Below are positions 28,432 to 39,382 of a stretch of DNA of 64,000 nt, in pieces (the stretch's first letter is position 1; every line of letters starts with the position of its first letter). Under the pieces are notes generated by a model. That model ran no database searches, was not told the origin of the DNA, and saw only the letters and a list, made by a program, of their open reading frames with translations. The DNA comes from Falsiroseomonas tokyonensis (GTDB taxonomy: Bacteria > Pseudomonadota > Alphaproteobacteria > Acetobacterales > Acetobacteraceae): the NCBI RefSeq assembly GCF_019024325.1, contig NZ_JAFNJS010000004.1, positions 434,001-498,000 on the forward strand. The letters run 5' to 3'. The translations under genes and the position numbers were made by a program.

Positions 28432-29022
28432 ATGTCCCGCCCCCGCAGCTTCGACGAGGATGCCGTGCTCGACGCGGCGATGCGCCACTTCTGGCGGCAC
28501 GGCTATGCCGGCACCAGCGTGCGCGACCTGGGCCAGGTGATGGGAATGGGCCAGGCCAGCTTCTACAATGCCTTCGGCGACAAGCGCAGCCTGTTCGCCC
28601 GCTGCCTGGACCGCTACCTGGACGGCGGGATGCGGGAGCGCATCGCCCGGCTGGAGGCGACGCAGCCGCCGCGCCAGGCCATCGAATCGCTGCTGCGGGA
28701 GATTGTCGCGCGGTCCCTGCGCGACCGCCTCGGCTGCCTGCTGGTGAATACCGCGCTGGAGGTGGCGCCGCATGACCGCGGCCTGGGCGCCGTGGTCGCC
28801 GCGCGGCTGGAGGAGCTGGAGGGCTTCTTCCGCCGCCGGGTGCAGGCCGGCCAGGCCGAGGGCAGCATCGCGGCCGGGCGCGATGCCGCGGACCTGGCGC
28901 GGCTGCTGATGACCTTGCTGCTCGGCCTGCGGGTGCTGGCCCGCGGGCGGCCGGACCGGGCGGTGATGGAAGGCGCGCTGCGCCAGGGCCTCAGCCTGCT
29001 GGACGAGCCGCCTTCAAGATAG
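28432..29022 (+). CDS. TetR-family transcriptional regulator
   Basis: A 196-residue repressor-type protein. The N-terminal helix-turn-helix is ILDAAMRHFW-like (VLDAAMRHFWRHGYAGTSV, VMGMGQASFYNAFGDKRSLF, residues ~10-56), followed by a C-terminal ligand/dimerisation domain with RDRLGCLLVNTALEVAPHD, as in the YcdC/AcrR subgroup. It is divergent from the glutamine amidotransferase (148-base gap), the most likely local target, and ends in a hairpin shared with the convergent stress operon. Confidence 0.9.
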   Translation: MSRPRSFDEDAVLDAAMRHFWRHGYAGTSVRDLGQVMGMGQASFYNAFGDKRSLFARCLDRYLDGGMRERIARLEATQPPRQAIESLLREIVARSLRDRLGCLLVNTALEVAPHDRGLGAVVAARLEELEGFFRRRVQAGQAEGSIAAGRDAADLARLLMTLLLGLRVLARGRPDRAVMEGALRQGLSLLDEPPSR

Positions 29023-29050
29023 CGCGCCATCCGCCGGATGGCGCGCTATC
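29018..29050. terminator. bidirectional terminator hairpin
   Basis: A perfect 15-bp stem, GATAGCGCGCCATCC pairing with GGATGGCGCGCTATC, has a 3-base GCC loop. It covers the tetR stop codon and ends four bases before the stop of the convergent DUF3618 gene. The position suits termination from both sides; there is no long T-tract. Confidence 0.65.
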
Positions 29051-29054
29051 CCCG

Positions 29055-30164
29055 TCAGCCCAGGCCGGACGGGCGGGCGCCCGTCTGGGCGCCCGTCTGG
29101 GGGCCGGTCTGGGGACCGGTCCCCGGCTTGGCGGGCTCGGCATCCGGCTTCTCCGCCAGCGCCTCCTTCGCCTGTTCGGCCAGGTTGTGGGCGGCGCCGA
29201 CCACCGCTTCCCGCGCCTGCCCGGCCAGCGTCGACAGCCCTTCGGACGCCGTGCCGCGCGCCTGCTCGGCATGGCCGCCGATGCTGTCCCGCGCCCGCTC
29301 ATAGCCCTGCTGCGCCATCCCAGCCGCCTGCTGGGCCAGGTCGTCGCGGGTTTCGCCCATCAGCCGGTCCTCGGTTTCCGTGCGCGGCAGCATCGCGCCC
29401 ACCGCGGCGCCGAGTGCGACGCCCAGCGCGCCGAGCACCAGCGGCTGGTCACGCAGCAGTGCGCCCATGCTGTGCTGCGCCTCATCCGCCCATTCGCCCA
29501 TGCGATGCTGCGCCGCGTCGGCATAGCCCGAGGCACGATCGGCATAATCGGCTGCGCCGTTCCGCATCGGGCCAGCATAGCCGGAGGCCACATGCGCCGC
29601 CTGCCCGCTGCGGCCGCGCATGTCGCGCGCCGCCTGGCCGACGGACTCGCCGGCGGAGCCGACGGCACCCGCCACGCTGCGATAGGCGGAGCCCGCCGCA
29701 TCGGCGGCGCTGCGGGCCGCGCCCGTCACACCGTCCCGCACCGCGCCCGCCGCATCGCCCACGGCCTCCGCAGCCTGGCTCAGCAGGCCGGGGCCAGAGT
29801 CCTCATGGCGATAGTCCCCATGCCGATAGTCGTCCTGGCCGGGATAGGCAGGGCTCAGGGGCGGCGCATAGGCGCCATTGCGGCGCGGCGCTGTGGAGGG
29901 CGCCTTGCCGAGCATCAGCCAGCCGATCCCGGCGCCGATCAGCAGCAGCGGCAACGGATTGTCGCGCACCGCGGTGCCCAGGTTGCGCGTGAATTCCGCG
30001 CCGCCGGAGGTGCGGGCATAGTCCAGCGCCTGCTCGAAGAGCTGGCCGGGGGAGGCACGCTCGCGCAGCTCCTCCAGCGTCTGCGTCAGGCCGGCGCGCG
30101 TCGCCTCCACCTCATGCTCGATCTCCGCGCTGCCGCGATGGCCGGTGTCCGTCGTGCCGCTCAT
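29055..30164 (-). CDS. DUF3618-domain membrane-associated protein
   Basis: A 369-residue protein beginning with the DUF3618 region (IEHEVEATRAGLTQTLEELRERASPGQLF, about 14-45) and a hydrophobic segment (NPLPLLLIGAGIGWLMLG, about 70-90). The rest is low-complexity Ala/Gly/Ser/Asp-rich helical repeats (AAEAVGDAAGAVRDG, DYADRASGYADAAQ, EQAKEALAEKP) resembling desiccation or stress proteins, ending in QTGP/QTGA repeats. A second hydrophobic stretch (LVLGALGVALGAAVGAML) is near residue 245. It overlaps the next gene upstream by four bases. DUF3618 genes are often part of the general stress response in alphaproteobacteria. Confidence 0.85.
   Translation of the reverse strand: MSGTTDTGHRGSAEIEHEVEATRAGLTQTLEELRERASPGQLFEQALDYARTSGGAEFTRNLGTAVRDNPLPLLLIGAGIGWLMLGKAPSTAPRRNGAYAPPLSPAYPGQDDYRHGDYRHEDSGPGLLSQAAEAVGDAAGAVRDGVTGAARSAADAAGSAYRSVAGAVGSAGESVGQAARDMRGRSGQAAHVASGYAGPMRNGAADYADRASGYADAAQHRMGEWADEAQHSMGALLRDQPLVLGALGVALGAAVGAMLPRTETEDRLMGETRDDLAQQAAGMAQQGYERARDSIGGHAEQARGTASEGLSTLAGQAREAVVGAAHNLAEQAKEALAEKPDAEPAKPGTGPQTGPQTGAQTGARPSGLG
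29077..29124. repeat. 12-base tandem repeat inside the DUF3618 gene
   Basis: Four consecutive 12-base units, the first two identical (GCGCCCGTCTGG) and the last two diverged, encode a run of QTGA/QTGP near the C-terminus. Such in-frame repeats can vary in copy number between strains. Confidence 0.7.
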
Positions 30165-30562
30165 CGTACCTGCTCCTTGGCCACCTGGGCATCGCGCGAC
30201 AGCTGTTCCGCCGTGCGATGGGGCATCAGGCTTGTGGTGTTCAACTTGGAGACGCCGCCGCGGATCAGCGCATAGCCGAGCAGCGCCGCGACAAGGCCGA
30301 CGATCAGCTGGGACCAGCCGATCGGCACGCCGAGTTGCACCAGCAGCGAGACCAGCGCGAAAAGCAGCAGGATCAGCGCGCCCAGCAGCATCCCGGCACC
30401 GGCGCCGAGTGGCGTGATGGCACCCGTGGTCTGGGAGATCTTCTCCCCCACCTCCGCGCGTGCCAGCTGCACCTCCTGGCGGAACAGCGTCGAGATCTGG
30501 TCGATCGCGACGCCGAAAAGCTCCGGCAGGGACCGGTCGGTGGTGCGGTAGGGATCAGACAT
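30161..30562 (-). CDS. phage-holin-superfamily (Phage_holin_3_6/DUF1469) membrane protein
   Basis: A 133-residue protein. An amphipathic N-terminal helix (LFGVAIDQISTLFRQEVQLARAEVGEKI) is followed by two transmembrane segments (MLLGALILLLFALVSLLVQ and LIVGLVAALLGYALIRGG) and a charged tail. This is the layout of the YqjE/DUF1469 group, which is named after holins but is a chromosomal stress-linked membrane family. It overlaps DUF3618 by four bases and the upstream gene by eight, so all three are coupled. There is no lysis gene nearby, so a phage origin is not supported. Confidence 0.85.
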   Translation of the reverse strand: MSDPYRTTDRSLPELFGVAIDQISTLFRQEVQLARAEVGEKISQTTGAITPLGAGAGMLLGALILLLFALVSLLVQLGVPIGWSQLIVGLVAALLGYALIRGGVSKLNTTSLMPHRTAEQLSRDAQVAKEQVR

Positions 30563-31337
30563 GATCGCCTCCCCCCGCCACCGGACGCTGCGGCAGGCCG
30601 GAGGCGCTGCCACCCGGCCAGGCCGCCGCACCGCCGAGCGAGGCGGCGGCGAGCGTCGCCGGCTTGGCGCCGGTGCCGGCCATGCCTGTATCCTGCGTGC
30701 TGGCCGCTTCCGGCGGCATCCAGCCCGGCGCCTGCGCGGCCGCGCTTGGCGAAACCGCACCACCCATCGGCGCGCCACCGCTGCGGCCCTGCCAGGACTG
30801 GCCGTGCCCGCGGCTGCGGGCGGCTTCCGCCGAGCTCTTGGCGAAGCGCGCCAGGCCGAAGCCGGCCAGCACGGCGGCGCCAAAGAAGGCGACGGGCTGG
30901 CGGCGGGCGAGGTCCTCGACCCGGCCCAGCAGATCGGCCGGGCTGCTCTCGCGCAGCGTGCGGCCCATATCCTCGATCGCCGAGGCGGCCTCGTGCACAT
31001 AGCGCGCCATCACCGGCGACTGCTCGCCCAGCTGGTCGGCCGCGCCATGCACCGCTTCCGCGAATCCCTCGGCCTGCTCAGCGCCCGCCTGCTTCTGCGC
31101 CTCGGCGAAGCCCATGGCGCGCTGCCGCGCGGCATCGAGCACCCCGGCGCCTTCCGCCTTCAGCTCCTCGGCGATGCCGCTGGCCTCGCGCCTCACGCTG
31201 TCGGCCGCCTCGCTGGCGCCGGCCTTGGCCTGCTCCAACGCCGCGCGGCCATCCGCGGACGCCTGGCGCAGCGGATCGGGCTGCGGGCCCCGCGGTGGAT
31301 CGCGATCCGGAAAACCACTCTGTCTCATGTCACTCAT
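30555..31337 (-). CDS. helical stress-associated protein with one membrane segment
   Basis: A 260-residue protein whose start at 31337 has GGGGAGG about 8 bases upstream. Residues ~30-130 form amphipathic Ala/Glu/Lys helices (AALEQAKAGASEAADSVRREA, AEAQKQAGAEQAEGFAEAV). A membrane segment (PVAFFGAAVLAGFGLARF, about 160-178) and a Gly/Ser/Pro-rich tail follow. I do not recognise a named family, but the pattern matches first genes of YqjE-DUF3618 operons. It is the promoter-proximal gene behind an EcfG-like promoter. Confidence 0.75.
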   Translation of the reverse strand: MSDMRQSGFPDRDPPRGPQPDPLRQASADGRAALEQAKAGASEAADSVRREASGIAEELKAEGAGVLDAARQRAMGFAEAQKQAGAEQAEGFAEAVHGAADQLGEQSPVMARYVHEAASAIEDMGRTLRESSPADLLGRVEDLARRQPVAFFGAAVLAGFGLARFAKSSAEAARSRGHGQSWQGRSGGAPMGGAVSPSAAAQAPGWMPPEAASTQDTGMAGTGAKPATLAAASLGGAAAWPGGSASGLPQRPVAGGGDHV

Positions 31338-31410
31338 CTGCGCACCTCCCCTGTCATCGAGGCTGACGGGCGGGCCATGCCGCGCCGTCGACCTCGGACC
31401 GCTGTCATGC

Positions 31411-31436
31411 CAACAGGGGTGGAGGCCCGGCGTTCC
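31411..31436 (-). promoter_or_regulatory. EcfG-type (general stress sigma) promoter
   Basis: Read on the minus strand, GGAAC (31436-31432) is followed by 16 bases and TGTT (31415-31412). The alphaproteobacterial EcfG consensus is GGAAC-N16/17-CGTT, so one -10 base differs. It would give a leader of about 65-70 bases before the gene starting at 31337, and the downstream genes are of stress type. Confidence 0.6.
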
Positions 31437-31630
31437 TTGCGCTTGCGCAGCTTCAGGGCGCTTTTTCGCCTGCCCCGTGCCGCAAGGCCGGCTCGCCAGG
31501 TCTTTGCACAAGATGTTGATGTACCAAGGCGTTTGGCACCGCGGCGGTTCAGCGCGGAAATCAGGCCGCGCATTCGGCACCACCCCGGCCGCTTCGCGTT
31601 CTGCACCCGGATACCGAAAGGAGGGGGACC

Positions 31631-32023
31631 ATGTCGGAAGACAGCAGCCGCGCGCCGAAGACCGATGCCGCACTCAGCGTGGCGGTCACGCCGATGCGCC
31701 GCACGGCGGAGGGCATGTGGGAAAGCGCCGAACGTGCCGGCGCGCATTTCTTCCTGGTCGAGCTGGTCCAGGATGGCGGGGAGGATGCGGAGGTGGTGGT
31801 GGAATGCCGCGACGAACGCACCGCCGCACTCGCCGCCCGCGTGGTCGCGGCCACGGTGGCGGCGCTCGGCCTGGCGGAACCCGCCGAGGGCAGCGAGGTG
31901 GTCGCCGCCTTCGACGACGAGACGGCCGCGATCCTCGCCGAGAACCCGACGCCGGAGGTGGAGGCGCCTGCCGGCGCCTGGATCGAGGAGGAGGAGGAGG
32001 AGGAGGGGCCGGCGCTGCAATAG
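31631..32023 (+). CDS. small acidic protein of unknown function
   Basis: A 130-residue soluble protein with a strong ribosome site (AAGGAGG) before the ATG. The N-terminal part looks like an alpha/beta domain (GAHFFLVELVQDGGEDAEVVVECRDERT split over two strands, then an Ala-rich helix AALAARVVAATVAALG). The C-terminus is very acidic and ends in a run of seven glutamates before GPALQ. No family recognised. It is divergent from the stress operon across a 293-base region, so common regulation is possible. Confidence 0.7.
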   Translation: MSEDSSRAPKTDAALSVAVTPMRRTAEGMWESAERAGAHFFLVELVQDGGEDAEVVVECRDERTAALAARVVAATVAALGLAEPAEGSEVVAAFDDETAAILAENPTPEVEAPAGAWIEEEEEEEGPALQ

Positions 32024-32040
32024 CAGCGGCCGGCCAGCCG

Positions 32041-32613
32041 TCACACCGGGCGGGGCGAGGACCGGAAATCCGGCGGCACGACGAAGTCGCGCGCCGCGCC
32101 ACGCGCCCGGGCCAGGCCCTGCGGGAAGCCGCTGCGGTCGCCGCGATGAGGCGTGACGCTGCGCGGCACAGGCTGCGCCCTTTCGCGCCCGTGGCGCGCC
32201 TTCAGGGCCTGGCTGGCCACCACATCCAGCACGGTGACGCCGGCCACCATGGCGAGCGCCAGCATGACATTGTCCCGCTTCGGATTGTCGCGCCGCAGCG
32301 CCGCCAGCAGCATCGCCACATCCGCCGCATCGCCCAGCAGGCGCGATTGCAGGCCCATGGAGCGATCGACCGAAAGCGAGAGCACGCCGCTGGCGACCTC
32401 TCTCGCGCCATAGGCCCGCACCAGCCCTTCCTGCCCCTGCATGCCCAGGCTGCGCGTCATCTGCCGCGGCGCCAGCAGCTGCACCAGGCCGAGGCCGATG
32501 CTGAACCAGCCGAGCGCGCGGCCCAGCCTGTCCGCCGCGCCGAGCGAGCCGCGACCGCTGCGCAGGATACGAGGATCGCCCTTCATGCGGGCGCTATTCG
32601 CGCGAAGATTCAT
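32041..32613 (-). CDS. membrane protein resembling the N-terminal part of 'cyclase/dehydrase' proteins
   Basis: A 190-residue protein. The pattern [49 protein letters not shown] and [12 protein letters not shown] is that of the membrane part found in alphaproteobacterial proteins annotated as cyclase/dehydrase, here without the SRPBCC domain. There are three or four hydrophobic segments (about 35-55, 70-85, 95-110, 118-135) and a basic tail. Its ATG overlaps the alcohol dehydrogenase stop (32610-32613), so it is coupled to that enzyme. Function unknown. Confidence 0.65.
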   Translation of the reverse strand: MNLRANSARMKGDPRILRSGRGSLGAADRLGRALGWFSIGLGLVQLLAPRQMTRSLGMQGQEGLVRAYGAREVASGVLSLSVDRSMGLQSRLLGDAADVAMLLAALRRDNPKRDNVMLALAMVAGVTVLDVVASQALKARHGRERAQPVPRSVTPHRGDRSGFPQGLARARGAARDFVVPPDFRSSPRPV

Positions 32614-33785
32614 GGCTTCAACACCACCTTGATGCAGCCGTCCTGCTTGTTGCGGAACACGTTGTACATCTCCGGCCCGTCCTGCAGCCCGACACTGTGC
32701 GTGATGACGAAGGAGGGATCGATCTGCCCTTCCTGGATCCGCCGCAGCAGGTCGTCGGTCCAGCGCTTCACATGGGTCTGGCCGGTGCGGATGGTGAGGC
32801 CCTTGTTCATGATCAGCCCCATCGGGACCTTGTCGATCAGCCCCGAATAGACGCCGGGGATGGAGAGGATGCCGGCCGGGCGGCAGACATAGATCATCTC
32901 CCGCAGCACATGCGGCCGGTCATTCTCCAGCATCACCACCTGCTTGGCGCGATCCAGCAGCGTATCCGGCTGCGCCAGGCTGACATGGCTTTCGAGGCCC
33001 ACGGCATCGATGCATTTCTGCGGCCCCTTGCCGCCGGTCAGCTCGTTCAGCCGCTCGATGACATTGTCTTCCTCGAAGTTCAGCGTGATGGCGCCGCCGG
33101 CGGCCGCCATGCCGAGACGTTCCGGCAAGCGGTCGATGGCGATCACCTGCTTCGCGCCCAGCAGCACGGCGCTGCGGATGGCCATCTGGCCGACGGGGCC
33201 GCAGCCCCAGATCGCGACGGTGTCCTCCGGCTCGATGTCGCAGGCGACGGCGGCCTGCCAGCCGGTGGGCAGGATGTCGGACAGGAACAGCACCTGCTCA
33301 TCCGTCAGCCCGTCCGGCACCTTGATGTGGGTCTGGTCGGCGAAGGGCACGCGGAGATATTCCGCCTGGCCGCCGGGATAGGCGCCGGTCAGCGCGCTAT
33401 AGCCGAAAAGGCCGGCGCCGGCATGGCCGAAGACCTTGTCGGCCATCTCCTTGTTCCGGTTTGTGGTTTCGCAGACCGAAAAATTGCCCCGCCGGCACTG
33501 CTCGCAGCTGCCGCAGTTGATGGTGAAGGGCACCACGATGCGGTCGCCCTTCTTCAGCGCGCCCTGGGCCGCGGAGCCGACCTCCACCACCTCGCCCATC
33601 GTCTCATGGCCCATGATGTCGCCGGGCTTCATGGCGGGGATCAGGTTGTGGAACAGGTGCAGGTCGGAGCCGCAGATGGCGCAGGCCGTGACCTTGATGA
33701 TGGCGTCGCGCGGATCCTCGATGGTGGGATCGCTCACCGTGTCGCAGCGTATATCTTCCTTGCCGTGCCAGACCAGCGCACGCAT
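32610..33785 (-). CDS. zinc-dependent alcohol dehydrogenase, formaldehyde-dehydrogenase-like
   Basis: A 391-residue medium-chain dehydrogenase. The catalytic zinc site is [11 protein letters not shown] with the GHE motif (IMGHETMG). The structural zinc cysteines are in [15 protein letters not shown], and the cofactor fold has [12 protein letters not shown]. The insertions and length match the glutathione-independent formaldehyde dehydrogenase (FdhA-like) subgroup more than class III ADH. Such genes are often near stress operons in Acetobacteraceae and rhizobia. It is co-translated with the downstream membrane protein. The aldehyde or alcohol used is unknown. Confidence 0.9.
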   Translation of the reverse strand: MRALVWHGKEDIRCDTVSDPTIEDPRDAIIKVTACAICGSDLHLFHNLIPAMKPGDIMGHETMGEVVEVGSAAQGALKKGDRIVVPFTINCGSCEQCRRGNFSVCETTNRNKEMADKVFGHAGAGLFGYSALTGAYPGGQAEYLRVPFADQTHIKVPDGLTDEQVLFLSDILPTGWQAAVACDIEPEDTVAIWGCGPVGQMAIRSAVLLGAKQVIAIDRLPERLGMAAAGGAITLNFEEDNVIERLNELTGGKGPQKCIDAVGLESHVSLAQPDTLLDRAKQVVMLENDRPHVLREMIYVCRPAGILSIPGVYSGLIDKVPMGLIMNKGLTIRTGQTHVKRWTDDLLRRIQEGQIDPSFVITHSVGLQDGPEMYNVFRNKQDGCIKVVLKP

Positions 33786-34160
33786 GGGCCACTCCCCTAT
33801 TCCGTCGGGGCCTCAATGCCGCGGGCCTGCCACCGGTTTGCCGGCCGGTCGGTCACGCTGCCGCCATTCGGCGCTTCGGGCGCCGTGCGGTCGGGTCAGG
33901 CGGGGTGCCAGGCGACCTGCATCTCCTCACGGAAGGCGAAGCGCAGCAGGTGGCGCGCCACCACATCCTGCAGCTGCGCCAGCTTTGCGGCATCGGCGGC
34001 CGTATTTTCCTTCATCTTCGACTCGCCCCCCCGCCCATGCCGCTGATGCTGACGGGCTGTTCCGCCCCTGCCCGCGGCAGGAAAGCGGCCGCGCGCCCTG
34101 CCCCCCCAATGTGCCGTTGCGCGTCGCCCCCGGCTCGGGCATACCCGCCGCTCCCGTGGA
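33786..34160. other. 375-base region between alcohol dehydrogenase and glycine riboswitch
   Basis: It must hold the promoters for the dehydrogenase (minus) and for the gcv transcript (plus). The only coding candidate is a 39-codon minus-strand frame at 33896-34015. No clear sigma-70 hexamers or strong hairpins were seen. Confidence 0.4.
33896..34015 (-). CDS. possible 39-residue small protein
   Basis: An ATG frame of 39 codons reads as a helical peptide (NTAADAAKLAQLQDVVARHL then LLRFAFREEM) with normal amino-acid composition and a G-rich stretch upstream. It sits between the dehydrogenase promoter and the gcv leader. There is no family match from memory; it may be chance. Confidence 0.3.
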   Translation of the reverse strand: MKENTAADAAKLAQLQDVVARHLLRFAFREEMQVAWHPA

Positions 34161-34260
34161 CCGCGCGGGAGAGAGTGGCGAGGCGCCTGCAAGGGCCACC
34201 GAAACCACCGCCGAAGGCGCAACCGGCCCCCGGAAACGCTCAGGCAGAAGGGCCGCGCGG
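34161..34260 (+). promoter_or_regulatory. glycine riboswitch, aptamer 1
   Basis: The GGGAGAG start, GCCGAAGGCGCAACC (about 34208-34222) and AAACGCTCAGGCAGAAGGG (34232-34250) reproduce the gcvT-motif aptamer core. The closing stem P1 is CCGCGCGG at both ends (34161-34168 and 34251-34258). Glycine binding controls the downstream glycine cleavage genes. Confidence 0.9.
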
Positions 34261-34280
34261 GCAGGGGCCGAAGGGCCCGG

Positions 34281-34382
34281 CGGGACTCTGGAAAGCTCGC
34301 CCCTCGAACGGGGGGCGGCACCGACGGAGTAAGGCTGCGCCGGGAGGCAGGCCGAATCTCTCAGGTCACCGGACAGAGGGGG
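34281..34382 (+). promoter_or_regulatory. glycine riboswitch, aptamer 2
   Basis: The second aptamer of the tandem pair: GGGACTCTGG start, CACCGACGGAGTAAGGC (about 34319-34335) and AATCTCTCAGGTCACCGGACAGAG (about 34354-34377, split here by the conserved TCTCAGG). A short linker of about 20 bases separates it from aptamer 1. About 50 bases remain before the gcvT GTG. No clear intrinsic terminator is seen, so control of translation start is more likely than attenuation. Confidence 0.92.
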
Positions 34383-34433
34383 GTCACGGAACACCCGGCG
34401 CCATTCCGGCGATGGGAAGCCTTTGGGGGCACC

Positions 34434-35534
34434 GTGGCCGATACCGAACTGTTGGAGACCCCGCTCGCGTCGCTGCATCGGGAGCTTGGCGGGCGCATGG
34501 TGCCCTTCGCCGGCTATGCGATGCCGGTGCAGTACCCGGCCGGCATCATGGCGGAGCACCTGCATACCCGCGCTGCGGCCGGGCTGTTCGACGTCTCCCA
34601 TATGGGTCAGGCCGAACTGATCGGCGAAGGCGCTGCGGCGGCCCTGGAACAGCTGACGCCCGCCGATGTGCAGATCCTGAAGCCCGGCCGGCAGCGCTAC
34701 GGCGTGCTGATGACCGAGACGGGCGGCATCCTGGACGACTTCATGGTGGCCAATCGCGGCGACCGGCTGTTCCTGGTGCTCAACGCCTCCCGCAAGCATT
34801 TGGATATCCCCGCCATCGAGGCGGTGCTGCCGGCCGGCGTCAAGTTGCGGCCGCTGCCGGACCGGGCGCTGATCGCGCTGCAGGGGCCAGGCGCCGTGCC
34901 GGCGCTGGCAACCCTGGCGCCGGGCGTGGCCTCCATGAAGTTCATGGATTTTGCCGAGCATGAGATCGCCGGCGTGGCCTGCCTGGTCAGCCGCAGCGGC
35001 TATACCGGGGAGGATGGGGTGGAGATCTCCATCCCGGCCGAGCAGGCCGAAGCCGTGGCCAAGGCGCTGCTGGCACTGCCGGGCGTGATGCCGGCGGGCC
35101 TGGGCGCCCGCGATTCGCTGCGGCTGGAGGCCGGGCTCTGCCTCTACGGCAACGACCTGGACGAGACGACCAGCCCGGTGGAAGCCAACCTGGTCTGGAC
35201 CATGGGCAAGCGCCGCCGAACCGCCTGGGATTTCCGCGGCGCGGAGCGCTGCCGCGAGGAGCTGGACAACGGGCCGAAGCGCCTGCGCGTCGGCATCCAG
35301 CCGGAGGGGCGCCAGCCCGCGCGCGGCCATACGCCGGTGCAGGTTGCGGGCGAGGTGGTCGGCGAAATCACCTCTGGCGGCTTCGGCCCCTCCGTCAATG
35401 CACCCATCGCCATGGGCTATGTCGCGCGCGGCGCGGCGGCCGATGGCACCGCCCTCGAACTTCTGGTGCGCGGTAAGGCCCTGCCCGGCCGCGTCGCCCC
35501 CCTGCCCTTCGCCCCCCACCGCTACGCTCGCTGA
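34434..35534 (+). CDS. gcvT: glycine cleavage system T protein (aminomethyltransferase)
   Basis: A 366-residue tetrahydrofolate-dependent aminomethyltransferase releasing ammonia and methylene-THF from the lipoyl-bound aminomethyl group. N-terminal block [25 protein letters not shown], then [23 protein letters not shown] (catalytic-region Asp/Glu) and [20 protein letters not shown] are diagnostic. It starts with GTG directly after the tandem glycine riboswitch, with only a G-rich weak ribosome site, which fits riboswitch control. First gene of gcvT-gcvH-gcvP. Confidence 0.96.
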   Translation: MADTELLETPLASLHRELGGRMVPFAGYAMPVQYPAGIMAEHLHTRAAAGLFDVSHMGQAELIGEGAAAALEQLTPADVQILKPGRQRYGVLMTETGGILDDFMVANRGDRLFLVLNASRKHLDIPAIEAVLPAGVKLRPLPDRALIALQGPGAVPALATLAPGVASMKFMDFAEHEIAGVACLVSRSGYTGEDGVEISIPAEQAEAVAKALLALPGVMPAGLGARDSLRLEAGLCLYGNDLDETTSPVEANLVWTMGKRRRTAWDFRGAERCREELDNGPKRLRVGIQPEGRQPARGHTPVQVAGEVVGEITSGGFGPSVNAPIAMGYVARGAAADGTALELLVRGKALPGRVAPLPFAPHRYAR

Positions 35535-35548
35535 GAAGGTTCCCGACA

Positions 35549-35922
35549 ATGGCCGAACTGCGCTTCACCAAAGACCATGAGTGGATCCGGCTGGAAGGCG
35601 ATGTCGCCACCATCGGCATCACCGACCATGCCCAGAACGCGCTCGGCGACGTGGTCTTCGTCGACCTGCCCGAAGCGGGCCGCGAAGTCGCCGAAGGCGA
35701 GGCCTGCGCCGTGGTGGAAAGCGTGAAGGCCGCCTCCGACGTCTATGCGCCCGTCGCCGGCAAGGTGGTGGAGACCAATGCCGCGCTGGTCGAGAATCCC
35801 GCGCTGATCAACAGCGCGCCGACCGGCGAGGGCTGGTTCTTCAAGATCGGCGGCGTGGATGCCGCCGCCGTCGCCGCGCTGATGGACGAGGCCGCCTACG
35901 CCGCCTTCGTGGACGAGCTCGC

Positions 35923-35926
<4 letters not shown>
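35549..35926 (+). CDS. gcvH: glycine cleavage system H protein
   Basis: A 125-residue lipoyl carrier shuttling the aminomethyl intermediate between P, T and L proteins. The lipoylated residue is Lys60 in [10 protein letters not shown], within the usual barrel-sandwich fold ([31 protein letters not shown]). GAAGG lies about 9 bases before the ATG, and the gene follows gcvT after 14 bases. Its TGA overlaps the gcvP ATG (35923-35926). Confidence 0.97.
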
Positions 35927-38829
<2,903 letters not shown>

Positions 38830-39315
38830 GTGGAGGCGCTCTTAGCTAAGGGCGAGGCGGTCGGCGCGCTGTTGAAGGCGCGGCGCGAGACGGTGGCGGT
38901 GGCCGAAAGCTCGGCCGGCGGGCTGGTCTCGGCCAGCCTGCTCGCGGTGCCAGGGGCCAGCGCCTATTTCCTCGGCGGGGCGGTGGTCTACACCGCCACG
39001 GCGCGGGAACAGTTTTTGGGGATCACCACTGCCGATATGGCGGGGCTGCGCTCCTCCTCGGAACCCTATGCCCTGCTGCTGGCGCGCAGCCTGCGGTCGC
39101 GCTTCGGCACCAGCTGGGGCATTGCGGAAACCGGCGCGGCCGGGCCTTCCGGCAATCGCTACGGGGATGCGGCGGGGCATAGCTGCCTGGCGGTCTCCGG
39201 CCCGGCGGAGGTGGTGGTGACGCTGGAAACCGGCCATGGCGACCGGGCGGCCAATATGCAGGCCTTCGCCATGGCGCTGCTAGACGTGTTCGAAAAGTCG
39301 CTCGCCGGGGCATAG
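38830..39315 (+). CDS. CinA C-terminal-domain protein (PncC-like amidase)
   Basis: A 161-residue stand-alone CinA domain, the family of nicotinamide-nucleotide amidohydrolase PncC, which recycles NMN. The body matches (LGGAVVYTATAREQFLGI, AETGAAGPSGNRYG), but the usual AESCTGG active-site stretch reads AESSAGG, losing the Cys and Thr. The GTG start immediately follows the gcvP stop, so it is translated with the glycine-cleavage operon, an unusual partner. Either a diverged amidase or a protein of changed function. Confidence 0.85.
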   Translation: MEALLAKGEAVGALLKARRETVAVAESSAGGLVSASLLAVPGASAYFLGGAVVYTATAREQFLGITTADMAGLRSSSEPYALLLARSLRSRFGTSWGIAETGAAGPSGNRYGDAAGHSCLAVSGPAEVVVTLETGHGDRAANMQAFAMALLDVFEKSLAGA

Positions 39316-39382
39316 GCGGGACGCCGTCCTGCATCCTAGGATGTTTCCCATGCCGGCCCGGCAGCCGGCCGGGGGAAATGTC

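Noticed and set aside
30161-30562. Prophage holin
   Set aside because: The domain name suggests phage, but no lysis, capsid or integrase genes are near, and the gene is embedded in a stress operon typical of chromosomes.
31521-31539. Imperfect dyad GTACCAA-N5-TTGGCAC as an operator
   Set aside because: One arm mismatch and no local LacI-type regulator; too weak to list as a site.
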